Shown here piece by piece: positions 54,910-64,000 of a DNA stretch of 64,000 bases. How positions within the stretch are numbered: position 1 is the stretch's first letter; each line of letters begins with the position of its first letter. A program made the translations under genes and the position numbers. Source of the stretch: Bin80 sp026708685 (GTDB lineage Bacteria; Bacteroidota; Rhodothermia; Rhodothermales; Bin80); NCBI GenBank assembly GCA_965200955.1, contig OZ241742.1:2790001-2854000 (forward strand), given 5' to 3'. The notes under the pieces were generated by a model. The model was not told where the DNA came from. It did not search any database and was given only the letters and a program-made list of their open reading frames with translations.

Positions 54910-57900
54910 TTAAAATGACAACCGGATTCCCCAAAAAATATCACGAGGATCTAAGAATGTAAGAAAACTCTGATTCGGCATATCAATGTAAGCCTTGTCC
55001 TTAAGGGCTTGATCAACCACTTGTTGATCAGCCTGAACCCAGCTTCCATCACGATAAGATATATACTGTCGTGATTCAAATTCCCAATAGATCACTCTTT
55101 CGTGGGGTTCGGTAATACTCTCTCGGGTAGCAATACGTTGCATGGGTTGATAAGCAACATCATAAGAACGATAAGAGCCAATCTTATCATCCCCCGGTAT
55201 ATTCGTCTGATAATCATCCGATTCTGGTAAATGAAGAGATCTCAAATAAGACAACTGATCATTACCATCAATAAACCCATTAAACGAGAGAGTACGGCGA
55301 TTGAACACATTAAAGATATCAACAAACAATTGGGCTCTGTTACCAGCAATCACAATATTCTTCGTAAAACGAAGATTTGTATTCCAATTATCACGGAAAG
55401 AAACATTATTAAGGACACCAGGAATCGCACCACCGCCCGTCCAAGTAAATTTAGATCCCTGTTGCCAATTCGTAATCACACTAACACGCCAATCTGCAAA
55501 AATTGGATAACCAGCAATACGAGGACCAAAATCAGCAGGAGTCAAAAAGTCGAGGTTCAAACGCCCATAGGGTCTTGGAACTGGACGCGATGATGCACGA
55601 CGACGTTCAGCATCACTTTCAGAAAATTCTCTCTGTGCTGTTGGATTTTCAAAGTTTCTGCGTAAGCTAAAATATCCAGAAGTAAACACCATATAAGTGT
55701 AGTTAATGAATCCTTGAACCCATTTACCTCGGTTTCGCGATAACGTCACTTCAAATCCTCGTATATCTTCAAATGAATTTGGCTCATTCACGGTATAATT
55801 CACTTGTCCATCTCTACTAATATATTCAGTCAAAAATGGTTGCAGAGAAACATCCTTGTAATACCCTGCCATTCGAATCAACAACTGGTCAAACAATGAT
55901 TGTTCGTAACCAAGTTCGTAAGCAACTGTCTTCGGTAATGGATTATTTGGATTAGCAACGCGGCTTATCTGACCCGTAGTGGTAAACTCTCTCAAAAGAA
56001 ACAAATTGTTCGGATCGGGCAAGGAGCGAAAATGTCCGTAATTGAAATAAAGTTTGCTAAACTCTGTAATTGGGAAAGAGACTCCCATTCGCGGACTGAT
56101 TGAAACAATATGTTTAGTCGGATCTTGCGTTAGCAAAGTATCTATGACGGGTGCAAATCTAGCACTAAATGCTGGTGAGAATGGATCATAACTGTACCAA
56201 TCTCCTCCTGCATTGAAATAATCAAGCCTTAAACCCAAATTCGCAATCATGCCAGCAAACTCCAGTTTGCTCTGTGCATAAGCAGCTCCTCGGACAGGAG
56301 TACGCTCCCATGTAGAATGAGAATTACTACTTGGTAGGAATTCATCAAACCGTCCGTAATTCACTCGTGAATCAGAAAGGTTGTACTCTACTCCCGTCTT
56401 TATCTGTAAAAATCGATTTAATTGACTGGTGAGATCTGCTTTGATATTGTAGGCTGTTACAACACTTGAGTCACGAGCATTACTCATTCCTACACCAGTT
56501 CTCATCCCATCAACTCCAAAGGTTGGCCTTGGCTGAAAACCAAAAGGAGCTTCATCAAATCCTACACCCCCAAACGTAACAACGGGTGCTTCGTCTCGCA
56601 ATCGACCTGGGTTTGTATCATAGTTAGATCGGAATGCATTCAACCGAATTTCATAAAACGTATTTGAATTAAGCGAATGGGTTAGTTTCAATCCACCCAT
56701 GTAGTTATTAACTTCAGTTGGAGCCCAATAATCAGTAGAATAGATTCGGGCATCAATAAAACTGACCCTGCTCAGTTCACGTGCAATACTGAATGAAGAT
56801 CTAAACACTCCTGGTTGTCCTGTCCTACTTAATGATGTCCCCGTGATGCGACCTCTCAAACCCTCAAGGGTAAGTTTCATTCCAGTAGCAATATCTGCTG
56901 TTACTTTAAGATGACCTGACCATTCCTCGTAACGATCTGAATTTAACGGAATAAGATACATACTTTGATCAGCACGTACAGAGGCATAAAACCGAAGTGC
57001 ACCTAAGTATTGACTAATAAACGGCACAGGGCCGCCGAAGCCTACATCAACATTATAGTCGGGTTGAACAACTTCCATAGGCTTCCTGTGTTGCCATAAG
57101 AAGGCTTGTTGAAGAGCTTCGGGTGTCATATCATTGGTAGGATCATCATCTTTGAGTCTTTCCTCAGAGATGGAGATCCATCCTTCAAATGTAGGATATT
57201 GAGACTGTGTAAATTCATCCCATCCACCCGCTTCCGTACCCGTCCAAGCAACATCACTGTCTATAAAGGGACGAATCCAGTACGAATTAGGATCATCAGC
57301 GCGTGGACCAAAATGTTTTTGTGAGGGCGGACTGAAGCGGACAATTGCATTTCCTGAATATCTACTACGATCTCCTTCTTTTGTCACCACATTCACGACT
57401 CCTGATCTTACATTACCATATTCTGCATTGAATCCACCCGTCTGTACTTGCACTTCTTCAACGGATGAAAGGCTGATACTCGTGTATGGAGCGTTATTTC
57501 GTTCATCTCTTAGTGTGAGTCCATTCACCATAAACGAAAGTTCATCCGAACCGCTACCTCGAACGGATAACCCCTGAATACCAGCTTGAAGTCCCACGAC
57601 ACTGTTAATACTTGAAACGGGTAATGCTTCTATTTGATCAGAGGTCACATTGAGTTGGCTATTGGAAACGTCAGCTTGTACAACAGGCAATTCAGCCGTC
57701 ACCACGAGTTCATCAAGTCCAACAGTATCTTCCACAAGTTGTAAATTCACTGTTGTTGTTTGATCTATATTGACACGAATTCCTTCAACAGTCTGTGTAG
57801 CAAATCCTATAAATGAAGACCGAAGACTGTAGGTGCCAGGAGATACATTTAGAATGGTAAAATACCCATCAATATCAGATGTAGCTCCTTGTAAGGTAGA

Positions 57901-58035
57901 CGGAATAATCAGATTTACACCTGGCAAAGGAGATCCAGAATCATCCGTAACCCTTCCTGCAATCTTACCTGCTTGAGCAAAAGCAGTAGAAGATGTAACC
58001 AGCAGTAAGAGAAATAAAACGTTAAACCGTCTCAT
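54910..58035 (-). CDS. TonB-dependent receptor with carboxypeptidase-regulatory-like domain
   Basis: 1041 residues. Signal peptide at 1-20 (LFLLLLVTSSTAFAQ). Residues about 23-105: CarboxypepD_reg-like domain (GRVTDDSGSPLPGVNLIIPSTLQ). About 110-225: plug domain (VSSINSVVGLQAGIQGLSVRGSGSDELSF and VQVQTGGFNAEYGNVRSGVVN). The rest is a 22-strand barrel ending GIRLSF. It is an energised outer-membrane importer; its substrate is not evident. First gene of an operon with a large sorting-domain protein, a PorV-like protein, a lipoprotein and a propeller protein. There is no SusD-like partner, so it is not a typical polysaccharide locus. Confidence 0.92.
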   Translation of the reverse strand: MRRFNVLFLLLLVTSSTAFAQAGKIAGRVTDDSGSPLPGVNLIIPSTLQGATSDIDGYFTILNVSPGTYSLRSSFIGFATQTVEGIRVNIDQTTTVNLQLVEDTVGLDELVVTAELPVVQADVSNSQLNVTSDQIEALPVSSINSVVGLQAGIQGLSVRGSGSDELSFMVNGLTLRDERNNAPYTSISLSSVEEVQVQTGGFNAEYGNVRSGVVNVVTKEGDRSRYSGNAIVRFSPPSQKHFGPRADDPNSYWIRPFIDSDVAWTGTEAGGWDEFTQSQYPTFEGWISISEERLKDDDPTNDMTPEALQQAFLWQHRKPMEVVQPDYNVDVGFGGPVPFISQYLGALRFYASVRADQSMYLIPLNSDRYEEWSGHLKVTADIATGMKLTLEGLRGRITGTSLSRTGQPGVFRSSFSIARELSRVSFIDARIYSTDYWAPTEVNNYMGGLKLTHSLNSNTFYEIRLNAFRSNYDTNPGRLRDEAPVVTFGGVGFDEAPFGFQPRPTFGVDGMRTGVGMSNARDSSVVTAYNIKADLTSQLNRFLQIKTGVEYNLSDSRVNYGRFDEFLPSSNSHSTWERTPVRGAAYAQSKLEFAGMIANLGLRLDYFNAGGDWYSYDPFSPAFSARFAPVIDTLLTQDPTKHIVSISPRMGVSFPITEFSKLYFNYGHFRSLPDPNNLFLLREFTTTGQISRVANPNNPLPKTVAYELGYEQSLFDQLLIRMAGYYKDVSLQPFLTEYISRDGQVNYTVNEPNSFEDIRGFEVTLSRNRGKWVQGFINYTYMVFTSGYFSLRRNFENPTAQREFSESDAERRRASSRPVPRPYGRLNLDFLTPADFGPRIAGYPIFADWRVSVITNWQQGSKFTWTGGGAIPGVLNNVSFRDNWNTNLRFTKNIVIAGNRAQLFVDIFNVFNRRTLSFNGFIDGNDQLSYLRSLHLPESDDYQTNIPGDDKIGSYRSYDVAYQPMQRIATRESITEPHERVIYWEFESRQYISYRDGSWVQADQQVVDQALKDKAYIDMPNQSFLTFLDPRDIFWGIRLSF

Positions 58036-58631
58036 TTAAGGTGTTTGTGTAAAAATCGGTCATATGATTCTTGACAAATATAGTTCAACAAATTAATATC
58101 CCGTTAAAATGAGCAAGTATCTTGCTCAAAACTTGATAATTGGAGTTGATACTAATAACAGTTCGTAAGGTTCAAGATCAAAAAACTGGACTTTAATCCC
58201 ATTTCAACAATCATAACTCATCTTCAAAATCGAGTGTAGATCGTAGAATAATGTGGTTCATTACAGTATTCATTCACATTACATGAGCATCCGCATTAGA
58301 GTCCATCCACATCTGTGTTAATGCCTGTAGATTACCCCTCTGCTATTTTTCATCCTACACTACACCTAATTCTTTTTTCAAAATACCACGCAACATCGGG
58401 CCAATAAACACTTTTTGATTCTTCCACTTTTTTCAAGAACTGAGATATTTTAAAGGCCTACTATATAATCAGATCTCCAAGTTAGATATAAACTGCAGTC
58501 GTAAGCCAATTCACGGAAAGTAAGTACCCCTTGAACTCACACGCAGGTGCTAACGGTTTCCAAGTCTTTTGATTAACAGACTTTGGATTAAGTATCTGGT
58601 ACATGATGATCATCAGGGACTACTGTACGAC
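58036..58631. other. Intergenic region upstream of the TonB operon
   Basis: About 600 bases without a supportable gene. It includes the operon promoter (see 58075-58082). Confidence 0.4.
58075..58082 (-). promoter_or_regulatory. Candidate Bacteroidota -7 box (TATATTTG)
   Basis: Minus-strand TATATTTG fits the TAnnTTTG -7 consensus of Bacteroidota and lies about 40 bases before the TonB-receptor ATG. No TTG was found at the usual 19-21 base distance upstream, so the call is tentative. Confidence 0.4.
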
Positions 58632-59111
58632 TCATAAGCTTCTATGAAAGATGAATTCTTGAATGTTCTCAAGAGCTAAGTGAGGAGGAGCGATCTCTTG
58701 AATCGTTTTGGGATTGTCACTATCCTCAATTACTCCGGCATAGCGAATATTTCCATCTGGAAGAAATTTCATAACAGCGGATGACCATTGATTATGCCAC
58801 TCCGCCTGTAGCAGCTCAAAAGGACTTATTCCAATAGCAGGATCAGGTAAATATTTACCATGCCCCATGAAAAAAATGGCTAACGTTTTGAGTGATTCAA
58901 GATTCATCGGTAGCTCATCTGGGTCATCATTCGTGAGATCATTTAGAAACTTTAATTGTTCGACAATTTCAATGCATCTGGCTTGATTCAACACAGAAAA
59001 TATGTCCTCATGACAAGATGCCTGTTTAATTATAGAGGCGTTGACAAAACCTATCAACCAAATCAATAATCGCATCTGATGATACCTAGGGTAATATTTA
59101 TATGAATACAC
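58632..59111 (-). CDS. Paralogue of the 1705-2529 protein (LLQAEWH domain), shorter
   Basis: 159 residues. From about residue 33 it aligns with the C-terminal half of the 274-residue protein: S-C-H-E-D-I-F against N-F-H-E-E-I-I, then L-A-I-F-F-M, L-P-D-P-A-I-G-I, L-L-Q-A-E-W-H, and F-L-P-D-G-N-I-R-Y-A-G. The N-terminal half of the larger protein is missing, and the hydrophobic first 30 residues look like chance coding. No HVxRYxxP-type partner gene is adjacent. It may be a solo antitoxin-like or immunity-like copy, or a truncated relic. Confidence 0.65.
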   Translation of the reverse strand: MYSYKYYPRYHQMRLLIWLIGFVNASIIKQASCHEDIFSVLNQARCIEIVEQLKFLNDLTNDDPDELPMNLESLKTLAIFFMGHGKYLPDPAIGISPFELLQAEWHNQWSSAVMKFLPDGNIRYAGVIEDSDNPKTIQEIAPPHLALENIQEFIFHRSL

Positions 59112-59184
59112 CGCGGATTTGTAAAAGCCTCCTTTGAAAAGAAAAGTTTGAAACGCAGATTTCTCAACAACAGAATATGCAAAA

Positions 59185-59436
59185 TCATAACTGTCTTAGT
59201 GTGATGACATTCCTTATAGGTTTATCTTCTTTGAATACAACGCCATGAAAGATAGTTCCCTCAATCTTTGCCACTCGCTCACCCAAATCTTGGATCTCCT
59301 TCGTTAATCTTGATTCCAACTTCCCCATGTCCCTACTCAAACCTGATTCCAATATTCGCATATCATGAGACAGCTTCCACATGAAACCAATGATAACGAT
59401 CATGCCAACCATCATTACCCACTCGTAAATTTCCAT
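59185..59436 (-). CDS. Small membrane protein with coiled coil
   Basis: 83 residues: one N-terminal membrane segment (WVMMVGMIVIIGFMWKL) followed by a heptad-rich helix (L-E-S-G-L-S-R-D-M-G-K-L-E-S-R-L-T) and E-R-V-A-K-I-E-G. Proteins of this layout, with repeated E-x-R-L-x units, are widespread in marine bacteria and have no assigned function. The frame is intact; 73 bases separate it from the next gene downstream. Confidence 0.65.
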   Translation of the reverse strand: MEIYEWVMMVGMIVIIGFMWKLSHDMRILESGLSRDMGKLESRLTKEIQDLGERVAKIEGTIFHGVVFKEDKPIRNVITLRQL

Positions 59437-59873
59437 TTTCTACAGACCTTATGGCTTTGGTTGAAGGACTTTTCTGAATCTCAGGATGATGTGTTTTTTT
59501 CTGACAGATGGCAAATCATCTCCGCTCTCTCCGATCCATTATCTCAGAAAATATCAGAGATCCCTGACTCTGATTGCGATTTAACAGTTCCGCATCATAA
59601 ATGTTCAAAATATTCCCCAGCCACTGAAATCCATCCCCATTACCATCTCATAAGTACGATTCACCCAAAACAAACTGATGATTCTCTACCCAATTTGAAT
59701 ATGTTTAAGCGGCCGTAGCCTGTTCCGAGATTTTACTCACTTCAAAAATTCTATTTGAACAAACAGAGTCAGAATCGTTCATTCTCCAACTGAACCTCAT
59801 GCATTGATCACTCAATACAGAGTAAACCTCACGAAATAATCCTCACATAATCCAGATTGAAAATTCAGGTAAC
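59437..59873. other. Intergenic
   Basis: No supportable gene on either strand; a plus-strand frame at 59365-59718 is mostly antisense to the small membrane protein and lacks motifs. Confidence 0.35.
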
Positions 59874-60881
59874 TTATCCCCGACTTCGATAAGGCCCATC
59901 ACCTATTGCTGCAGTGATTCGATTTTCAAGTTGCGTTCGCAGATCGTCAATGTCCTCCCAAACGATATGGTTATACTGCCGAGTATCAAAATGCAAATCA
60001 TCTATGTCCTCTTTTCTGCAAGTAAAAATGACTTCAAGACCAAGCCCATGAGCAAATCCAGCTTCGTAATATACCCCACCTCTTGCACCGTCATCACCCT
60101 TTGAGAAGTCTGCTACAACAAAACGAGAACGTCGAATCTCGCTGATAATTTGGTCATCAATTTTGCCTGTAAAGTTTTCTTTATCTATCCTCAAGGGCCT
60201 GTAACCTGCTTCTTCAATGGCTCTTTTGAAGCCATCAGAATATGCATTATCAAGTTCATTATTAAACCACATAGCAACGAAAACCCGATCAGAATCTGGA
60301 TGCTCGGGTCGGAGTTGTTCTAAACGTTCAAACCCGCTCATTTCAAGTTCAATGTAATAGTTGTCACGGGCAAATCCAATCTTATTGATGAATCCATTCT
60401 TGGAGAGATAATCAACTAGGCGGGACAGCCCACTATCCCAAGAGATACTTTCGGAGTATGCCAATAATTGATAGTAGGTTGTGACATGATTATCAAGTTG
60501 ATCATCAAGTTGATTAGCCGTTGGATGAGGATTAAAAGCTAACCCACCCATAGGTCCTCTATCAGTAGATTCTTCAAAAAATAGAATGACACGATTCATT
60601 CGATCCATCACACTCATGTCACGGGCATTTTGAGCAATCTCAATGGCTTGACGCGTAACATTAGGACATCGCACTCCATGATTGCGTTGATTAATGAGCC
60701 ATGTTGTCAAGCGTGCTTTACCTCGATCGTCTAATAACTCTCTTATTGAGCTACGCTGATCGCTACGAATCCTATAATCGCCGTTTGTTCTGGCGGAATA
60801 GAACTTGGGAAGGAAAGAATTATCTGTTGGAATCTTCTCTGCAGGAGTTCCCCAGATTGGGCATTCAACTAATTGACTCAT
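59874..60881 (-). CDS. Protein with C-terminal TIR/nucleoside-deoxyribosyltransferase-like domain
   Basis: About 335 residues from MSQLVECPIWGTPAEKI (an upstream frame to 60980 adds 33 unlikely residues). C-terminal ~130 residues: R-V-F-V-A-M-W-F, AYSDGFKRAIEEAGYRPLRI, then DDQIISEIRRSRFVVADFS, GVYYEAGFAHGLGLEVIFTC and F-D-T-R-Q-Y-N-H-I-V-W-E. This is the nucleoside 2-deoxyribosyltransferase/TIR-related fold, with the Y-Y-E-A-G-F-A glutamate as likely catalytic residue. The N-terminal 200 residues start with P-I-W-G-T-P-A-E and are unassigned; possibly a sensing part. A nucleotide- or NAD-cleaving defence effector is plausible but inferred. Confidence 0.78.
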   Translation of the reverse strand: MSQLVECPIWGTPAEKIPTDNSFLPKFYSARTNGDYRIRSDQRSSIRELLDDRGKARLTTWLINQRNHGVRCPNVTRQAIEIAQNARDMSVMDRMNRVILFFEESTDRGPMGGLAFNPHPTANQLDDQLDNHVTTYYQLLAYSESISWDSGLSRLVDYLSKNGFINKIGFARDNYYIELEMSGFERLEQLRPEHPDSDRVFVAMWFNNELDNAYSDGFKRAIEEAGYRPLRIDKENFTGKIDDQIISEIRRSRFVVADFSKGDDGARGGVYYEAGFAHGLGLEVIFTCRKEDIDDLHFDTRQYNHIVWEDIDDLRTQLENRITAAIGDGPYRSRG

Positions 60882-61083
60882 CACGGTATTTTGATATGGG
60901 TATTTCAGATAGAACATGTTACCATTGTTCGGACCATTTGTTACTGAATAGTGGAGCAATATCTTAGTCAATCTAATCATTATGAAATACCATATGTCAT
61001 TTTGAAGGTGGCAGGCAAAAAAATGTGCTACTCTCTATCCCGATTGTTCAATTGTTAACATATACTCACCTTTCTGCCATATA

Positions 61084-63197
61084 ACTGAACTTAACCCTAT
61101 TTTTTTCGGGAAAAAGCACAGATTTTCCGCACCATTTGGATGGATTTTTTCAAAAAATGATATCGTTCCGGGACCAATGGTGGGCGTCTCTTTCGGTTTG
61201 ATGAACCGAATCAACACAGAGACTTGATGTTCAGAAGTTTGAACACTTGACGTTGGATAGGTGTCAGCTCATCGTCAACCAACTTCACTTCGTGATCCTC
61301 GTCTGACGTTACATTTAGAACCCCCGTTAGACGGCATACGCCAGAGAGTTCTTCCATGATGGACTCAAAATTCTTGGGTCTTTCATCGTCTTTGGTCTTC
61401 TTGTTGTGTGCTTTCCTCTTTGCATTCTTTGACGGCTTGACTGGCACTACCCTATTGTCTCTCTGGGCTCTCTTTGCTTCCAGATCATCTTCGGCGAACG
61501 TCATCGGTGCAAGCTTCTTTCGTAGATGGTATTCTACATAATAGGCCAGCATACATAAGAAGACATGAGCAATGACCCGCTCTGGTTTGACATGATAGAT
61601 GGGGCGTACGCGCAGGGAGATGGATTTCATCACACGGAAGGCACGCTCTACGGTGGACAATCGTTTGTAGTCTGACACCAACTGCTCAGGGGCCTGTTTC
61701 AAGCTGGAACGTATGGCATAGACACCATCCAGACGCTCTGCCTTCTGAATCGCCTCCGCATTGTGGGTATACGATAGATACCCTTCCTCTATGTCAAGCA
61801 CATAGAATTTCTTTAATTTGTGTTTTCCGAGAGCACGCTCCACACGCATTCCAATCTTGGCCTTATCTTTGAGTCGGCGGGGTGTACTGGTGGTGGCCGC
61901 AATGATCTTATCCAATTTTGCGTCGGCTTTCGCCAAGAGATCATCACGGGTTTTCTTGCTCTTTGCCGCCTGGAGGGGGTTCTTGCATAGCACGAGGCAT
62001 TCATCGGGGTAGACATCGCTCTGAATCTCCATCAGATCCTGTTTGTCAAACAAGCTCATCTGCGTTTTCTCTTGCTCGACCACCTCACGGATCTCCTGTT
62101 TTTGCATGCCCGTAATCCAGTCAAACCCCACAGGGATGATCTCCTCCTGGATCTGTTTCTGCTTCAACAGTCCACGATCTCCGACTAGGATCACATGCTT
62201 GAGTCCAAAGGTGTTCTGGAGCTTGGAGATCTGAGCACCAAGGGTTTTGATATCGGGTGTATTGCCAGGAAAGACTTCTACAGAGACTGGACATCCCTCC
62301 TTGTCGGTCATCAATCCATACACAATCTGCTTTTTTCCTTTCTTCCTGTCCCGGTTATAGCCACGCGCTCCAAATGCGTTTTTATCTCCCTCCACGTAGC
62401 TGCTGGTCACATCATAAAGCACCATTCCACCTTCGGTGAGATGTCGTTTGGCTAACTTGCATTCGATCTTGGTCTTGCACTCGGCCAATTCATCCATGGC
62501 CTCATAGAGATCATTCTGGTCCACATACTTGAGGTCAAGTTCTTCATTGAGCGTTGTGATACAGCTGGTCTTGTCCAGCATGTCACGGGTCTGCAGCTTG
62601 CTGGCTGGCTTGATGACGCGGGCAGCAATCATGCCGAGGACCAATCGTCGAAAGCGCGAATTCTTTGGCGCAATGAGTGATGCGATGTTGAGGTGCTTCA
62701 TCATGTGGAGAACCACAGCAACATGCCCATGGTGCTTGGTGCTTTTGCTGTGAAGTACATCCTTGAAGGACTGGATGGCATGGCCTCCCCGCAAGAGGGT
62801 CCGCAGTCCTTCCCGGATGTGTTCGGGAAGGTGCGTCACATTAGCGATGGTTTTTTTGATGGTTCTTTTGCCGTCTCGTGTGGAGGTTCGCACGAGCCAG
62901 GTGGATGGGGAATTCCTGTTCGGAATTTCAGCTAAATACATGGGCGCAGATATGTTGATTAAAAATGAAATATACGACATAATATGCAATAAATAACAAA
63001 AAAATCAGGCAATGCTAAAAAAATTTACATGGGCGCACTTTTAAAAATGAATGTCGAGATCAAAAACGCATTAAAACATATGTTTAACCTAAATAAAAAG
63101 GCAAATTCAGACCAAAAAGCGGGGCTGAGGAAGGAAAAAAGAGGACGTTTTTAACAAAAAAACCCTGTTTTCAGGAAAAAATAGGGTTAAGTTCAGT
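61084..63197 (-). mobile_element. IS1634-family element, copy 2
   Basis: About 2114 bases with the same ends as copy 1 (ACTGAACTTAACCC and GGGTTAAGTTCAGT). CATATA at 61078-61083 and 63198-63203 is the probable target duplication. It differs from copy 1 by scattered single bases. Confidence 0.88.
61211..62941 (-). CDS. IS1634-family transposase, copy 2
   Basis: About 576 residues from ATG 62941, the same protein as 13606-15336 with few changes (for example LIAPKNS for LITPKNS, FGARGYN for FGAHGYN). The DDE residues in VLYDVTSSY, LVGDRGLL and TVERAFRVM are kept and the frame is complete. Either copy could supply active enzyme. Confidence 0.9.
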   Translation of the reverse strand: MYLAEIPNRNSPSTWLVRTSTRDGKRTIKKTIANVTHLPEHIREGLRTLLRGGHAIQSFKDVLHSKSTKHHGHVAVVLHMMKHLNIASLIAPKNSRFRRLVLGMIAARVIKPASKLQTRDMLDKTSCITTLNEELDLKYVDQNDLYEAMDELAECKTKIECKLAKRHLTEGGMVLYDVTSSYVEGDKNAFGARGYNRDRKKGKKQIVYGLMTDKEGCPVSVEVFPGNTPDIKTLGAQISKLQNTFGLKHVILVGDRGLLKQKQIQEEIIPVGFDWITGMQKQEIREVVEQEKTQMSLFDKQDLMEIQSDVYPDECLVLCKNPLQAAKSKKTRDDLLAKADAKLDKIIAATTSTPRRLKDKAKIGMRVERALGKHKLKKFYVLDIEEGYLSYTHNAEAIQKAERLDGVYAIRSSLKQAPEQLVSDYKRLSTVERAFRVMKSISLRVRPIYHVKPERVIAHVFLCMLAYYVEYHLRKKLAPMTFAEDDLEAKRAQRDNRVVPVKPSKNAKRKAHNKKTKDDERPKNFESIMEELSGVCRLTGVLNVTSDEDHEVKLVDDELTPIQRQVFKLLNIKSLC

Positions 63198-63462
63198 CAT
63201 ATATCTCTTAGCGATTCATGTGTGGAGTACGATTATGTTCCATACCATATTGTTTCAGTATTTTCTCCCATCAACACAATTTCTTATGCAGAATATCCCA
63301 ATCATCAAAATTGCATCTCGCTATCTGTTGACGACAGATACAATTGGTTAGAGTCTGCTATTGGCCGCGATGACGGCCTCCTTACCTAAAACAAGCGGTG
63401 TGAACAAACCAGGATCCGTCATGTTAACTGATACATTGATCGTCATCAAAACACTTATTTTC

Positions 63463-64000
63463 ATGGGTTCTAATTTCACTGAGAGGCGAGGACCCGCCGA
63501 ATATTTTCATGGACGGGAAGAGATCATTCACACCTTCACCAGTGTGCTTGAACACTACCGAACCCATAAACGGGGAACTATTTTCCTGATACAAGGAGCT
63601 CCCGGTGCCGGAAAAACTGCCCTGATTCATGAGTGCAAAAAGCGAGCAGAGAAGAGATGGAAAATCGCAGACCTTTACCCCAATGCCCTATGGAGCCCAG
63701 ATGACCTATCACACTGTCTTGGAAAGAAAAAAAGTGTACGTGTAACTGGTGTATCTGCAGAAGTTAGCGTTGAGAAAATCATAAAAGCGAACGCAGGATT
63801 TTCTGTGGAAGTGAACCCTATTACACTTACAATGATGAAAATTCTACAGGATGACAGGAAGCCACTCCTGCTCATTCTTGATGAAGCTCAGTCCCTGGGC
63901 TCAAAGGGGGTAATACCTGATGAGATGAGAGGTGTGATTACGAGTGTCTTGTACAAAATACACAACGGTCAATTAGGTAGACCAGTCATGCTACTTGCGG
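63463..64000 (+). CDS. P-loop ATPase, partial at window edge
   Basis: The frame runs off the window end. From ATG 63463 it reads MGSNFTERRGPAEYFHGREEII, then Walker A LIQGAPGAGKTALIHE, and a Walker B-like LLLILDEAQSLG about 95 residues later. In-frame ATGs at 63370 and 63421 would add up to 31 poorly structured residues. The F-H-G-R-E-E-I lead-in is typical of AAA/STAND-type ATPases. Its role cannot be told from the visible 179 codons. Confidence 0.75.
   Translation, partial: MGSNFTERRGPAEYFHGREEIIHTFTSVLEHYRTHKRGTIFLIQGAPGAGKTALIHECKKRAEKRWKIADLYPNALWSPDDLSHCLGKKKSVRVTGVSAEVSVEKIIKANAGFSVEVNPITLTMMKILQDDRKPLLLILDEAQSLGSKGVIPDEMRGVITSVLYKIHNGQLGRPVMLLA

Noticed and set aside
61035..61217. 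Small minus-strand frame at the IS1634 left end
   Set aside because: It is the IS terminus in an unused frame and has a counterpart in copy 1.
1..64000. CRISPR array
   Set aside because: No series of short direct repeats with regular unique spacers was seen; repeated motifs are dispersed or are IS/intron parts.

Overview
The window looks like chromosome from an uncultured member of the Bacteroidota side of the FCB group, most like Rhodothermota/Balneolota. The evidence is a TonB-dependent receptor with an N-terminal carboxypeptidase-regulatory-like domain, a PorV-type outer-membrane barrel, several secreted proteins ending in a type IX secretion (T9SS) sorting domain of the YPNPFNP kind, and weak or absent Shine-Dalgarno sequences. 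This assignment is inference from protein style. No rRNA, tRNA or other marker gene is present.

Layout. 1-12 kb is a defence and stress region: a VOC protein, a two-gene unknown family (1275-2529), a nuclease-like plus helical-repeat gene pair (2791-6582), a broken Sel1-repeat gene, a HicAB toxin-antitoxin pair, and an ATPase plus PD-(D/E)XK nuclease pair (10033-12003). 12-26 kb is a pile-up of mobile DNA over older genes. A Gabija locus (gajA-gajB) is inactivated by a nonsense codon and by two insertion sequences. Next to it is a four-layer nest: a toxin-antitoxin gene cut by an IS256-like end, which is cut by a group II intron, whose reverse transcriptase is cut by an IS110/IS1111-type element with a candidate bridge RNA. 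26-38 kb holds a Sel1 lipoprotein-like gene, a second broken toxin-antitoxin copy, a frameshifted SIR2 gene, a serine protease of the SDH family with a small partner, and a secreted subtilisin-LRR protein split by an in-frame stop. 38-46 kb is another mobile graveyard: IS110, IS1634 and ORF-less group II intron relics, a PIN toxin-antitoxin pair, the third toxin-antitoxin copy, and the second IS256-like element. 46-49 kb carries a single-chain restriction-modification protein next to an OLD-nuclease fragment. 49-58 kb is the only ordinary-looking region: a five-gene outer-membrane/secretion operon led by the TonB receptor. 58-64 kb has an orphan paralogue of the 2 kb gene, a TIR/deoxyribosyltransferase-like protein, a second IS1634 copy and the start of an ATPase gene.

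The strongest observations are as follows. (1) The two near-identical 2.6 kb IS256-like elements each encode an active-looking transposase and a colinear paralogue that has lost two of the three catalytic acids. (2) The nested TA/IS256-end/intron/IS110 locus can be read to the base at several junctions. (3) The Gabija locus can be reconstructed across its insertions, with target duplications. (4) Several candidate defence modules have no name I can give. (5) Many genes have a single in-frame stop or frameshift, which points to relaxed selection and heavy IS activity, as in host-associated or bottlenecked populations. No CRISPR array was seen.
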